Below, one piece after another: positions 17,415-26,028 of a stretch of 33,952 bases of DNA. The translations under genes were made by a program, and so were the position numbers. The notes under the pieces were generated by a model, which searched no databases, was not told the DNA's origin, and saw only the letters and a list, made by a program, of their open reading frames with translations. The DNA comes from Pseudomonadota bacterium (GTDB lineage Bacteria; Pseudomonadota; Gammaproteobacteria; Burkholderiales; Burkholderiaceae_C), in assembly GCA_021846025.1 (NCBI GenBank), contig JAJZDV010000016.1:1-33952 (forward strand), in the 5' to 3' direction. How positions within the stretch are numbered: the first letter of the stretch is position 1; each line of letters opens with the position of its first letter.

Positions 17415-18470
17415 TCAGTTGCCGGTCTCGTCCATCAGCGCTCGAGCCTGGGCGATGTGGCCGCGGTAGGCGTCGAAAATCTTGCGCAGCGCGGTATCCA
17501 TCGTGGCCTTGGGCGCCCAGTGCAGGTCGTGCATGGTGTTGGTGATCTTGGGCACACGATTTTGCACATCCTGGTAGCCCTTGCCGTAATACGCTCCCGA
17601 ACTGGTTTCCACCAGCCTGACCTGCCGTGCGACTTCGGCGTACTCCGAGGTTTCGGCGGCGATGCGCAGCATGTGCTCGGCCAACTCGCGGATGGAATGA
17701 TTGTTGGACGGATTGCCGATGTTGTAGATCTGCCCGCTGGCGACGCCGTCCTTGTTGTCGATGATTTTCATCAACGCGTCGATGCCGTCGTCGATGTCGG
17801 TGAAGGCGCGTTTTTGCTGGCCGCCATCGACCAGGCTGATGGTCTCGCCACGCACGATATGGCCGAGGAACTGGGTCACCACGCGTGAGCTGCCTTCCTT
17901 GGCGGAAAAAATGGTGTCCAGCCCGGCGCCAATCCAGTTGAACGGGCGGAACAGGGTGTAGTTCAGCCCTTCCTGCTGACCGTAGCCGGCAATCACCCGA
18001 TCCATCAGTTGCTTGGAGCAGGCGTAGATCCAGCGGGGCTTGTTGATCGGACCGTAGGTGAGGGGTGAGTTCTCGGGGTCGAACTCGGGGTCGGCACTCA
18101 TGCCGTAGACCTCGGATGTGGAGGGGAACACCAGATGCTTTTTGTGCTTCACCGCGGCGCGCACGATGGGCAGATTGGCTTCGAAGTCGAGTTCGAACAC
18201 ACGCAGCGGGGCTTTCACATAGGTGGCCGGCGTGGCGATGGCCACCAGCGGCAGGATGACGTCGCACTTGCGCACGTGGTACTCGATCCACTCTTTGTTG
18301 ATGGTGATGTCGCCCTCAAAGAACTTGAATCGCGGATTTCCCAGCAGGTCGTCGATGCGGTCCGTGTTCATGTCCATGCCGTACACCCCCCAGTCGGTGG
18401 TCGACAGGATGCGCTTGGACAGGTGGTGACCGATGAAGCCATTGACGCCGAGAATGAGAATTTTTTTCAT
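17415..18470 (-). CDS. UDP-glucuronic acid oxidative decarboxylase (ArnA C-terminal activity as a stand-alone gene)
   Basis: This is an NAD-dependent short-chain epimerase/dehydratase of 351 residues, matching the C-terminal half of E. coli ArnA. It would convert UDP-glucuronate to UDP-4-keto-pentose and CO2. The Rossmann motif GVNGFIGHHL is at 8-17. STSEVYG holds Ser119 and Glu120, YACSK holds Tyr149 and Lys153, and DVQNR holds Arg305. These match ArnA Ser433, Glu434 and Arg619 with one constant offset of 314. The ATG at 18470 overlaps the stop of the formyltransferase gene (ATGA), and AGGA lies 8 nt upstream. In E. coli this domain is fused behind the formyltransferase; here it is a separate chain. 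Confidence 0.92.
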   Translation of the reverse strand: MKKILILGVNGFIGHHLSKRILSTTDWGVYGMDMNTDRIDDLLGNPRFKFFEGDITINKEWIEYHVRKCDVILPLVAIATPATYVKAPLRVFELDFEANLPIVRAAVKHKKHLVFPSTSEVYGMSADPEFDPENSPLTYGPINKPRWIYACSKQLMDRVIAGYGQQEGLNYTLFRPFNWIGAGLDTIFSAKEGSSRVVTQFLGHIVRGETISLVDGGQQKRAFTDIDDGIDALMKIIDNKDGVASGQIYNIGNPSNNHSIRELAEHMLRIAAETSEYAEVARQVRLVETSSGAYYGKGYQDVQNRVPKITNTMHDLHWAPKATMDTALRKIFDAYRGHIAQARALMDETGN

Positions 18471-19396
18471 GGTTGATGTCCTGCGAGTTCCGAAAAATGT
18501 TGTGCGCTCAGGGGCTGGCCGGGGTGATCTGCCTCCCACAATTCGAGCAGATGGATCACGCCGCCGTCGCTGCCTTTGGCGAGGATCAACTCACCCGCCA
18601 CATGCAAGCCGATGCCGGCCGATGCGGGGAACAGCCCAGCCACCTCAGGCCGTGCCAGACGTGCACGGGCGACAACGAAGCGCCGGCCGTTGCGATTGAA
18701 AAAAGCACCGGGGTAAGGTGGCGCGACAGCGCGCATGAGGTTGTAAATGGCCCGCGCGGGCTGCTGCCAGTCGATGCAGCCGTCTTCCGGCTTGCGGCCG
18801 CCAAAATAGCTGCCTTGGGCCAGGTCATTGCTGCGGCACGGCACGATGCCCTGCAGCAACTGCGGCAGCACGTCCCATAAAGCGATTTCGGCGGCCACCG
18901 TGACTTTGTCGAACACGTCTTTGGCCGTGTCGTCCGGCAGGATGGGCACGGCCTGCTGCGCGACGATGTCACCCGCATCGGGCCTCGTTTCCATGACATG
19001 CAGGCTTGCACCTGTTTGCTCTTCGCCGTGAAGCACGGCCCAGTTCACCGGCACGCGACCCCGGTACTTGGGCAGCAGCGAACCGTGCATGTTCAGCGCA
19101 GCGATGCGCGCGGCAGCCAGCACGGGAGCAGGCAGCATGCGGCGGAAGTAAAAGGAGAAGATGTAGTCCGGCGCCAGTCGCTTGATGCGATCCTGCAGGG
19201 CATCGCCCAAGGCCTGATCGACCAGCGCCGTCGGCAGGCCATGCTCGGCCGCAACCGCGGCCACGCTGTCGAACCAGATGGTCTCGCCGGGGTCATCCGG
19301 GTGCGTGACCACGAGTTCCACCTGCATGCCGGCGGCCAACAGTGTGCGCAGGCCGCGCGCGCCAACGTTGTGATAGGCGAAAACAACGACGCGCAT
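18467..19396 (-). CDS. UDP-L-Ara4N formyltransferase (ArnA N-terminal activity as a stand-alone gene)
   Basis: This 309-residue protein matches the N-terminal half of E. coli ArnA. It would formylate UDP-L-Ara4N with 10-formyltetrahydrofolate. The catalytic triad of the formyltransferase fold sits at exactly the E. coli positions: Asn102 and His104 (LNMHGSLLPKYRG) and Asp140 (ETRPDAGD). Residues about 205-300 form the C-terminal barrel-like subdomain. The gene starts 8 bp after arnC and overlaps the decarboxylase gene by 4 bp. The pair together cover all of ArnA (about 660 residues), so the same two reactions are likely carried out by two proteins. Confidence 0.93.
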   Translation of the reverse strand: MRVVVFAYHNVGARGLRTLLAAGMQVELVVTHPDDPGETIWFDSVAAVAAEHGLPTALVDQALGDALQDRIKRLAPDYIFSFYFRRMLPAPVLAAARIAALNMHGSLLPKYRGRVPVNWAVLHGEEQTGASLHVMETRPDAGDIVAQQAVPILPDDTAKDVFDKVTVAAEIALWDVLPQLLQGIVPCRSNDLAQGSYFGGRKPEDGCIDWQQPARAIYNLMRAVAPPYPGAFFNRNGRRFVVARARLARPEVAGLFPASAGIGLHVAGELILAKGSDGGVIHLLELWEADHPGQPLSAQHFSELAGHQP

Positions 19397-19404
19397 GCGG
19401 TCTG

Positions 19405-20430
19405 TCAGCGGCTGGAAGCGGCCAGGCTCGGAGCATCGTTGTCGGTGCTCGCGGCACGCAGGCCCTGCGCCGAATGGGTCTGTGCGGTGTCATCCAGCAT
19501 CGCCTGCACCACATAGCGCGGCCGGCCGCGCACTTGCTCGTAGATGCGGCCGATGTACTCGCCCAGCAGGCCCATGCTGAACAGCAGCACGCCGAGCAGG
19601 CAGAAGGTGATGGCGAACAGGGTGAACACGCCCTGCACTTGCGAGCCGAACAGCAGGCGCTGCAGCATGAGGTAGACGAATAGCGCACCCGAGGCCAGCG
19701 CCAAAGCGATGCCGAGAAACGACATGATCTGCAGCGGCATGAGCGAGAAGCCGGTGACCAGATCGAAATTGAGCCGAATGAGTTTGAACAGCGAGTACTT
19801 CGACTCGCCTGCCGCGCGCTCTTCGTGCGCCACTTCGATTTCGGTCGGGCGCAACGAGAAGGTGTAGGCCAGCGCAGGCACAAAGGTGTTGACCTCGCTG
19901 CAACGGTTGATGGTGTCGACGACATCACGGCCATAGGCACGCAGCATGCAGCCCTGGTCGGTCATGCGGACATGGGTGATTTTTTCCCGCAGATTGTTCA
20001 TCGCCACACTGGCGTTGCGGCGGAACCAGCTGTCCTGGCGCTGGCGGCGTATCGTGCCGACGTAATCGAAGCCCTCGCGCATCTTGGCCACCAGCTTGCC
20101 GATTTCCTCGGGTGGGTTCTGCAGATCAGCGTCCAGTGTCACGACGATGTCGCCGCGGCTGTGCTCGAAGCCGGCGAGGATGGCCATGTGCTGGCCGTAA
20201 TTGCCGTTGAACAGAATGGCGCGGGTGACGTCGGGACGTAAGCGCTGCTGCGCTGCCAACTGGGCCGCCGAACGGTCTTTGCTGCCATCGTTGATGAAGA
20301 TGATTTCATAGCGCTCGCCGAGCGCATCAAGCGCTGGATAGAGCCGGGCGAACAGCGCGGCCAGACCGTCTTCCTCGTTGTAGACAGGAACGACGACCGA
20401 GAGGGCAGGGGGAAGAACGAAGGTGCTCAT
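19405..20430 (-). CDS. arnC: Undecaprenyl-phosphate L-Ara4FN transferase
   Basis: ArnC moves formylated L-Ara4N from UDP to undecaprenyl phosphate at the inner membrane. It is a GT2 glycosyltransferase of 341 residues (E. coli 322). The GT-A domain has SVVVPVYNEEDGL, FINDGSKD, the NGNYGQHMAILAG segment and the DXD-type DADLQNPPEE, followed by FRRNAS and TDQGCMLRAY. Two membrane helices lie at about 235-260 and 270-295. The last 30 residues are a soluble tail. The ATG at 20430 overlaps the arnB stop by 4 bp (ATGA). Confidence 0.95.
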   Translation of the reverse strand: MSTFVLPPALSVVVPVYNEEDGLAALFARLYPALDALGERYEIIFINDGSKDRSAAQLAAQQRLRPDVTRAILFNGNYGQHMAILAGFEHSRGDIVVTLDADLQNPPEEIGKLVAKMREGFDYVGTIRRQRQDSWFRRNASVAMNNLREKITHVRMTDQGCMLRAYGRDVVDTINRCSEVNTFVPALAYTFSLRPTEIEVAHEERAAGESKYSLFKLIRLNFDLVTGFSLMPLQIMSFLGIALALASGALFVYLMLQRLLFGSQVQGVFTLFAITFCLLGVLLFSMGLLGEYIGRIYEQVRGRPRYVVQAMLDDTAQTHSAQGLRAASTDNDAPSLAASSR

Positions 20431-21563
20431 AGATCGAATTCTCGCAGCACCGCGTCGAGCGCGCCGCAGACGCGGCCGATGTCGGAGTCGCGCATGGCGG
20501 GGAACAGCGGCAGGGTGAGAATGCCCGCGCCCACGCGTTCGGCATGCGGAAAGTCGCCAGGCTTGAAGCCCAGTCTGCGGTAGAGCGTGAACAAGTGGAT
20601 GGGTGGGTAATGCACGCCGGTGCCGATTCCACGGTCCTTCAACGCCAGCATCACGGCAGCGCGAGGAGCAGCCGATGGCAGCACGACCTGGAACATGTGC
20701 CAGTTGCAGTCGGTGAAGTCGCGCACCGGCAGTTGCACGCCACGCTCGGCCAGTTTCATGGCGTCGAGTATGGCGAAGTACGCCTTCGCCAGCTCGGTGC
20801 GACGACGGTTGAAGCTGTCCAGCCGCTGCATCTGCCCCCAGCCCACGCGCGCAGCCACGTCGGTGAGATTGGCCTTGCCGCCCACGACGTCGACGTCCAT
20901 GCCATCCGGCCCGGTGCGGCGCACGCCCTGCAGGCGCAAGCGCTCGGCCAGTTGCGGGTCGGCATCGGCCGGAAGGACCAGGCAGCCGCCTTCCAGACTG
21001 GTGGCATTCTTGTTGGGGTGGAAACTGAACGAGGCGAAGTCGCCGAAGCTGCCGACACGCCGGCCTTGCCAGGTGCTGCCGATGGCTTGCGCCGCATCTT
21101 CCAGCACCCGCAACTTGTAGCGGGCGGCCAGCGCGCCGATCGCGTCGAGGTCGCAGGGCAGGCCGGCCAGATGCACCGGCAGGATGACCTTGGTGCGTGA
21201 CGTGATGGCGGCCTCGATGCGGCTGGTGTCGATGTTGCGGGTGACCGGGTCGATGTCGACGAACACCGGACGCGCGCCCACCGCCAGCACCACATTGGCC
21301 GTGGCCACCCAGGACAGCGGCGTGGTGATGACTTCGTCGCCGGCACCGACGCCCAGCATGCGCAGGGCGACTTCCATGGTGACCGTGCCGGAGTTGAAGG
21401 CGCGCACCGTGCGGCCGCCGAAAAACGCTGACAGCAGCTGCTCGAATTTCGCATTCCACGGCCCGGTGGTGAGCCAGCCCGAGCGCAGCACCTCGACCAC
21501 ACCGGCGATGGTGGCCTCGTCCAGGTCGGGGCGGGTGAAGGGCAGCATTTCAGCTTCGGCCAT
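20427..21563 (-). CDS. arnB: UDP-4-amino-4-deoxy-L-arabinose--oxoglutarate aminotransferase
   Basis: ArnB is a PLP enzyme that aminates UDP-4-keto-pentose, using glutamate, to give UDP-L-Ara4N. It has 378 residues, the family length (E. coli 379). It is a DegT/DnrJ/EryC1 sugar aminotransferase: GSFGDFASFSFHPNKN contains the Schiff-base Lys185, and LEDAAQAIG contains the PLP-binding Asp156. The N-terminal GWLTTGPWNAKFE block is typical. The ATG at 21563 follows GAGG at 8 nt. An upstream TTG (21593) would overlap the preceding gene and is less likely. It is the third gene of the arn operon. Confidence 0.95.
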   Translation of the reverse strand: MAEAEMLPFTRPDLDEATIAGVVEVLRSGWLTTGPWNAKFEQLLSAFFGGRTVRAFNSGTVTMEVALRMLGVGAGDEVITTPLSWVATANVVLAVGARPVFVDIDPVTRNIDTSRIEAAITSRTKVILPVHLAGLPCDLDAIGALAARYKLRVLEDAAQAIGSTWQGRRVGSFGDFASFSFHPNKNATSLEGGCLVLPADADPQLAERLRLQGVRRTGPDGMDVDVVGGKANLTDVAARVGWGQMQRLDSFNRRRTELAKAYFAILDAMKLAERGVQLPVRDFTDCNWHMFQVVLPSAAPRAAVMLALKDRGIGTGVHYPPIHLFTLYRRLGFKPGDFPHAERVGAGILTLPLFPAMRDSDIGRVCGALDAVLREFDL

Positions 21564-21573
21564 GACGGTCACC

Positions 21574-21945
21574 TCAGGAACGTGCAACCACAATCACACC
21601 AGCGATGATGATGGCGATGCCGACGAGTTTCTGCGCCGTCAGCGCTTCGCCGAACAACCACCAGGCCACGAAGGCCGTGACCACGTAGCCCAGCGACAGC
21701 ATGGGGTAGGCGATGGAGACCTGGACCCGGGTCAGCGCCAGAATCCACACCACCACCGAGACAGCGTAGAACGCCAGACCGAGCAGGATTTGCCATTGCA
21801 GGGCAAAGTGCAGTCCAGCTCGCCAGATGTTCAGCAGGCTGAAGGAAAAGCGGCCGACGGTCTCAGCTCCGGCCTTGATCAACAACTGCGCGGCCGCGTT
21901 CAGCAACACGCCGGTGAGAACCAGGGCGAAGGCGGCAGCGCTCAT
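21574..21945 (-). CDS. ArnE/ArnF-like SMR-type flippase subunit
   Basis: This is a 123-residue EamA/SMR-type membrane protein with four predicted helices (about 3-22, 48-68, 72-95 and 102-121) and the LLNAAAQLLIKAG motif shared with ArnE and ArnF. In E. coli, ArnE and ArnF form a heterodimer that flips undecaprenyl-phosphate-L-Ara4N to the periplasm. Only one such gene is present in this operon, so it may act as a homodimer or pair with a protein encoded elsewhere. I cannot say whether it is closer to ArnE or ArnF. GGAG lies 7 nt before the ATG, which overlaps the arnT stop (ATGA). Confidence 0.85.
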   Translation of the reverse strand: MSAAAFALVLTGVLLNAAAQLLIKAGAETVGRFSFSLLNIWRAGLHFALQWQILLGLAFYAVSVVVWILALTRVQVSIAYPMLSLGYVVTAFVAWWLFGEALTAQKLVGIAIIIAGVIVVARS

Positions 21946-23738
21946 GGATGGGCTCCGGTGGCTGGGGTCGTGGTGCGGGTGTTCCAGGCGGCTGGCAGGT
22001 GTGGGACAGCAGATTGCGCAGCGGATCCGTAGTTCTGCCCGGGCTTGGCGATGACCACGTAGCGTGGCGTCTGCTCGATCACTTGCAGCGGCAGATGCAT
22101 GGCCCGCAGCGCGCCGAGTTGTCCGGCTGGCAGGAAGGCCAGCGGCAGGTGGTCCTGTTGCCACAGGCGAGCGAAGTCGGCCAGCGTGGGTACCCACAAC
22201 TGCGGTTGCTGCGTGATGCCGAAGTGCAACTCGCCCTGGTACTCCACCACCGTCACGGTCCGGCGCAAGTAGAACGGCAGGGTCTGGTCGTAGGTGCCCA
22301 CGACGTAGAACGGCTGGCCGGGGTGAAGCCACGGCCGGATGGCGGCGACCACGTCCTTGGTCGATGCCGTGCGCCCAAGAATCTGAAACCCCTGCGACGC
22401 CACCGTGAAGCCGAGAACCATGCAGATGGCCAGGGCCAACACCGCAGCGCTGCGGCGCCCGGCCCTCTCCCAGCGCCAGGCCAGCGCACTGCCGATGACG
22501 CCCAGTCCGGCGGTGATTTCCAACCACCAGCCGTATTGTTGGTACAGCGTGCCTGGCGTCACCGCGTTGCCCGCGCGCCAAAGTTGCGTCAAGCCCACGA
22601 CTGCGGCCAGCGAGATGACGCCATACAGCGCGAACGGCCGGCGCAGGGCCCCGGGCCGAGCATGGGCGAAATGGTTGCCGATCATCAGCCCCAGCGCCGG
22701 AAACACGGGCAGGATGTAGGACGGCAGCTTGGAGTGCGAAGCACTGAAAAAGACGAAGATGAACACGGCCCAGATCAGCAGTGCCCAGTTCGGCTTGAAG
22801 GCGGGGTTGCCGGCAACGGCTGCGCTCGCGCTGGAGGCTTCATTGCCGCTGGGGTGCTTCCACGCGTGCATCAGGCCGCCGAACAAGCCGCCGACCCAGG
22901 GCAGCACGGCGAGCAGCAGGATGGGGATGAAATACCACCACGGCCCAGGTCGCGCCAACTCCGGCGTGAGAAAGCGTGTGAACTGCTGGTAGATGAAGTA
23001 GTAGTCGAAAAACTCGGGGTTGTGCCATTGCACCAGCACATGCCAGGGCAGGCCGACGGCGAGAAAAATCAGCAGGCCGGTGACGATATGCAGCCGTCTC
23101 CACAAGCCCCAATCGCGCGTGAACAGGGTGTAGAGCACCAGGGTCATGCCTGGAAAGGCCGGGCCGATGAGCCCTTTGGAGAGCAGCGCCAAAGCCATGA
23201 ACGCCCAGCAAGCCCACATCCAGTTGCGGTTCTGTGCAGGCGTTGCATCGTCACGCTGCGCCAGCAAAAAACTCAGCAGACTGCCGGCCAGCATTGCCGA
23301 CACGCCCATGTCCAGGGTATTGATATGGCCCATCGCCACCCAGTACAGGCTGCTGGCCAGAATCGCCGCCGCGTACAGCCCGGTGCGCGCACCGAAGACG
23401 CGCCAACCGGCATAGCCGGTGAGCACGATGGTGAAGAAACCCGTGAACCCGGTCCACAGCCGTGCTTGCCACTGGCCGAGGCCGAACACCTCGTAGGCCA
23501 CAGCCGTGGCCCAATATTGCAACGGAGGTTTCTCGAAATATTTCAGGCCATCGAGCCGCGGCGTGATCCAGTTGCCGCTGGCCACCATTTCACGAGGAAT
23601 TTCAGCGTAGCGGCCTTCGTCCGTGGGTACCAGATCGCGGTAGCCCAACACCCCGAACCACAAGACAGCCAGCAAGATGGTCAGCAACCACAGCATGCGG
23701 CGCGAGGGCAGACGGTCTTGGGTCGAGGATGGGGTCAC
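21942..23738 (-). CDS. arnT: Undecaprenyl phosphate-L-Ara4N:lipid A transferase (GT83)
   Basis: ArnT attaches L-Ara4N to lipid A phosphates on the periplasmic side of the inner membrane, which lowers the net negative charge and binding of polymyxin-type peptides. It has 598 residues from the chosen GTG (E. coli 550). The N-terminal helix is followed by a periplasmic loop containing VPTDEGRYAEIPREMV (the catalytic Asp-Glu region) and RLDGLKYFEKPPLQYW. About ten more membrane helices follow, then a soluble C-terminal domain (about 450-590). The start is uncertain: GTG 23738, ATG 23696 and TTG 23780 are all in frame and none has a good Shine-Dalgarno sequence. It is the first gene of the operon. 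Confidence 0.92.
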   Translation of the reverse strand: MTPSSTQDRLPSRRMLWLLTILLAVLWFGVLGYRDLVPTDEGRYAEIPREMVASGNWITPRLDGLKYFEKPPLQYWATAVAYEVFGLGQWQARLWTGFTGFFTIVLTGYAGWRVFGARTGLYAAAILASSLYWVAMGHINTLDMGVSAMLAGSLLSFLLAQRDDATPAQNRNWMWACWAFMALALLSKGLIGPAFPGMTLVLYTLFTRDWGLWRRLHIVTGLLIFLAVGLPWHVLVQWHNPEFFDYYFIYQQFTRFLTPELARPGPWWYFIPILLLAVLPWVGGLFGGLMHAWKHPSGNEASSASAAVAGNPAFKPNWALLIWAVFIFVFFSASHSKLPSYILPVFPALGLMIGNHFAHARPGALRRPFALYGVISLAAVVGLTQLWRAGNAVTPGTLYQQYGWWLEITAGLGVIGSALAWRWERAGRRSAAVLALAICMVLGFTVASQGFQILGRTASTKDVVAAIRPWLHPGQPFYVVGTYDQTLPFYLRRTVTVVEYQGELHFGITQQPQLWVPTLADFARLWQQDHLPLAFLPAGQLGALRAMHLPLQVIEQTPRYVVIAKPGQNYGSAAQSAVPHLPAAWNTRTTTPATGAHP

Positions 23739-24397
23739 GGAACTGGAGCTAGAGATGCAAGGGCCCCCGGCAGCCCGCAAGCGGACGACTCACGGCAGGG
23801 CGCAGGGAAACTCGGGTGTGGCCCCCCGATTCCAGCAGCGCCGCTCTTGCTGCGGTGAAAGGAAACGGAAAATGACAACAAGACCTTGATGATAGATGGG
23901 CTCAGGAATCGCCGATCCATTCGGCCCATGTCCTGCGTCGCCGAGGTCTTCCACCCGAGCCTTGACTGGCGATACACCGACGCCGTTTCCGGCTCTGAAC
24001 ATGCCACGATCGCCCAGCCGACGTGTCCGGCACGGACGCAGCGCTGGGCGTCGACCGCAAGGCGCTGCACGTGAACAACGGGCAGCAGGTGCGCGAGATT
24101 GATGGCAGGCCCGAGAGCATGAACCCCGACCCGGCAGCCGGTTCACCATCCCGGAGTTGACCGGCACGCGGCACCCCCACGCCGCCAGGCGCGAGGACGG
24201 CCAGGGCTGGCGGCACGGCGAAGGATGCGCCGCAACCCGGCTGCCGCGACGGACCAGCCCGCACAGGGCACACGAGGCTGCAGCCCCTGCATCTCGGGAT
24301 TCGCTGCGCCGCGCTCAAACGAAGCCGGCCAGCACGGAATGTTGTTCAACAACATGGCTGGACAGCCCGAGGCAGGGCAGGGTAGGGAGCGCTGCGG
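23739..24397. other. Gene-poor stretch between arnT and bpt, with possible coding remnant
   Basis: This 659-bp stretch has no recognisable intact gene. Two adjoining plus-strand pieces show coding-like third positions. Frame 3, about 23930-24025, includes EVFHPSLDWRYTDAVSGS; frame 2, about 24011-24160, includes DAALGVDRKALHVNNGQQ and ends at a TGA. Neither has a proper start, and the switch of frame near 24010-24030 suggests a decayed gene. I do not recognise it. The rest is GC-rich sequence plus a 17-bp palindrome near bpt. The arn operon promoter should lie in the left part, but I could not identify a convincing one, nor a PmrA-type box. Confidence 0.35.
24340..24356. repeat. Perfect 17-bp palindrome downstream of bpt
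   Basis: ATGTTGTT-C-AACAACAT has 8-bp perfect arms around one base and is AT-richer than its surroundings. It lies 41 bp beyond the bpt stop. No T run follows on either strand, so it does not look like a terminator; the form resembles a dimeric repressor operator. Confidence 0.6.
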
Positions 24398-25144
24398 TCA
24401 AGGCGCAGATTCCTGCCAGCGGCCATCGCTGAAGATCTCGTTGGGCCGAAAGCGCGATTTGTAGGCCATTTTCTCGCTCGCGGCGATCCAGTAACCCAGG
24501 TAGGCATGCGGCAAATGCATGGCCCTGGCCTGCATGATTTGCCACAGCACGTTGTAAGTGCCGTAACTGGCCCTCGCATCGTCAGGCTCGTAGAAGGTGT
24601 AGACGGCCGAAAGCCCATCGGCCAGCAAGTCGACGATCGACACCATCTTGAGCGCACCGCGTTCGTCCCTCTGCGGCGCGGGTTCGCGGAACTCCACCAG
24701 GCGTGTGTTCACCCTGCTTTGCAGCAGGAACTGGGTGTACTGGTCGATGCTGTCCTGATCCATGCCGCCGCCAGCATGGCGTCGCGCCTGGTAGCGCAGA
24801 TACAGCTGGTAGTGCTCCGGCACGAAGCCGAGCTTGAGCACCGTGGCTTCCAGATGGCTATGTCGCGTCCACACCCGACGCTGGGTGCGGTTAGGGGTGA
24901 AGCGCAGCGCCAGCACCCGCAGCGGAATGCAGGCCTTGCAGTTGTCGCATTGCGGCCGGTAGGTGAAGAGCCCGCTGCGGCGAAAGCCGGCTTGCACCAG
25001 ATTGGTGTAGACGTCGGCGTGGATGAGGTGGCTGGGGGTGGCCACTTGCGAACGCGCCTGCAGCCCGGGCAGATAGCTGCATGGGTAACTGGCAGTCGAA
25101 TAGAACTGCAGTGTGGTGAACGGAAGCTCTTTCGGATGGGTCAC
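24398..25144 (-). CDS. bpt: Aspartate/glutamate leucyltransferase (Bpt)
   Basis: Bpt attaches leucine from Leu-tRNA to proteins with N-terminal Asp or Glu, marking them for ClpS/ClpAP. It has 248 residues, as expected for this ATE1-related family. The N-terminal cysteine segment has [15 protein letters not shown] and [10 protein letters not shown]. The C-terminal GNAT-like part shows [27 protein letters not shown] and GTYNVLWQI. The start is taken as GTG at 25144, giving the typical MTHPKELP opening. Its GTGA overlaps the aat stop by 4 bp, so translation is probably coupled. Confidence 0.93.
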   Translation of the reverse strand: MTHPKELPFTTLQFYSTASYPCSYLPGLQARSQVATPSHLIHADVYTNLVQAGFRRSGLFTYRPQCDNCKACIPLRVLALRFTPNRTQRRVWTRHSHLEATVLKLGFVPEHYQLYLRYQARRHAGGGMDQDSIDQYTQFLLQSRVNTRLVEFREPAPQRDERGALKMVSIVDLLADGLSAVYTFYEPDDARASYGTYNVLWQIMQARAMHLPHAYLGYWIAASEKMAYKSRFRPNEIFSDGRWQESAP

Positions 25145-25887
25145 AGCCAGGGGGCGCAATCGCGCTGAAACTGCAATCCATCATACTGCCAAGAGGGCGG
25201 CCCGGGCCTGACCAGGGCTTGCTCGAGGATGTGCAGAAACGCCGGCCGCGGCCACGGTCGGGCCCCCATGCTCGCCAGGTGCGAGGTCTGCTGCTGGCAG
25301 TCGATGGGACCGAGGCGATGCCGCAGGCAAAAGCCGCACAAGGCCATGAGCGCGATCTTGGAGCCATCGTTCACGCGTGTGAACATGGATTCGCCGAACA
25401 CCATCTGGCCTTGCACCACGCAATACAGCCCGGCGACGAGTTCGCCGGCGCACCAGAGCTCGAAACTGTGCGCCAGCCCACGCGCGTGCAGCGCGCTGTA
25501 GGCCTCGACGATGGCGGGTCCGATCCAGGTCTCGGCCGAATCGCGGCGCGGCGCGGCACACGCCTGCATCACACCCCGGAAGTCGCGGTCGACATGCAGG
25601 CTGAACGGCGCATGGCCCGTCACGCGCCGGGCCGATTGCCGCAGCGAACGCGACACCTTGAGATCCTGAGGCGCGAGCAGCATGCGTGGGTCAGGACTCC
25701 ACCACATGGGGGGGTCGGATGCACCAAACCACGGGAAAATGCCCCGGCAGTAGGCGGCCTCCAGGCTGTCGGCGTCAACCCGCCCGCCAACCGCCAGAAG
25801 TCCCGGGAACGGGGCCTCTGCAGGGAGCGCCTGATCGGCCGGGGGAAATGGGTCCCCGGGGCGCAAGTGGACGAGCGGCCAATTCAT
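25141..25887 (-). CDS. aat: Leucyl/phenylalanyl-tRNA--protein transferase
   Basis: Aat transfers Leu or Phe from tRNA to proteins with N-terminal Lys or Arg, creating destabilising N-termini for ClpS/ClpAP. It has 248 residues (E. coli 234). Conserved blocks are [35 protein letters not shown] near residues 29-54, [10 protein letters not shown], the GHAHSFELW-like segment ([19 protein letters not shown]), GESMFTR and [15 protein letters not shown]. The ATG at 25887 begins the family-typical start. Divergent from the gamma-carbonic anhydrase gene, with about 140 bp of shared upstream DNA. Confidence 0.95.
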   Translation of the reverse strand: MNWPLVHLRPGDPFPPADQALPAEAPFPGLLAVGGRVDADSLEAAYCRGIFPWFGASDPPMWWSPDPRMLLAPQDLKVSRSLRQSARRVTGHAPFSLHVDRDFRGVMQACAAPRRDSAETWIGPAIVEAYSALHARGLAHSFELWCAGELVAGLYCVVQGQMVFGESMFTRVNDGSKIALMALCGFCLRHRLGPIDCQQQTSHLASMGARPWPRPAFLHILEQALVRPGPPSWQYDGLQFQRDCAPWL

Positions 25888-26028
25888 GGAGCGACGTGAT
25901 GGACCGGAATGCGAGGCCGCATGCAGCAGGAGGGTATCGGGCAGGCAGACAAGGCTTGCATGCACTATTCTCGCCTCAAGCCCAGATTCGCAATCCCATT
26001 CCTGCTCGATCCCCATTGCCCTGCAGCC

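Noticed and set aside
21948-23858. Open plus-strand frame of about 630 codons opposite arnT
   Set aside because: Translation is rich in Gln, Arg, Gly and His with no membrane or enzyme motif; arnT explains the interval.
23739-23930. PmrA box or clear sigma-70 promoter for the arn operon
   Set aside because: No CTTAAT-type direct repeat and no convincing -35/-10 pair was seen on the minus strand; only scattered weak hexamers.
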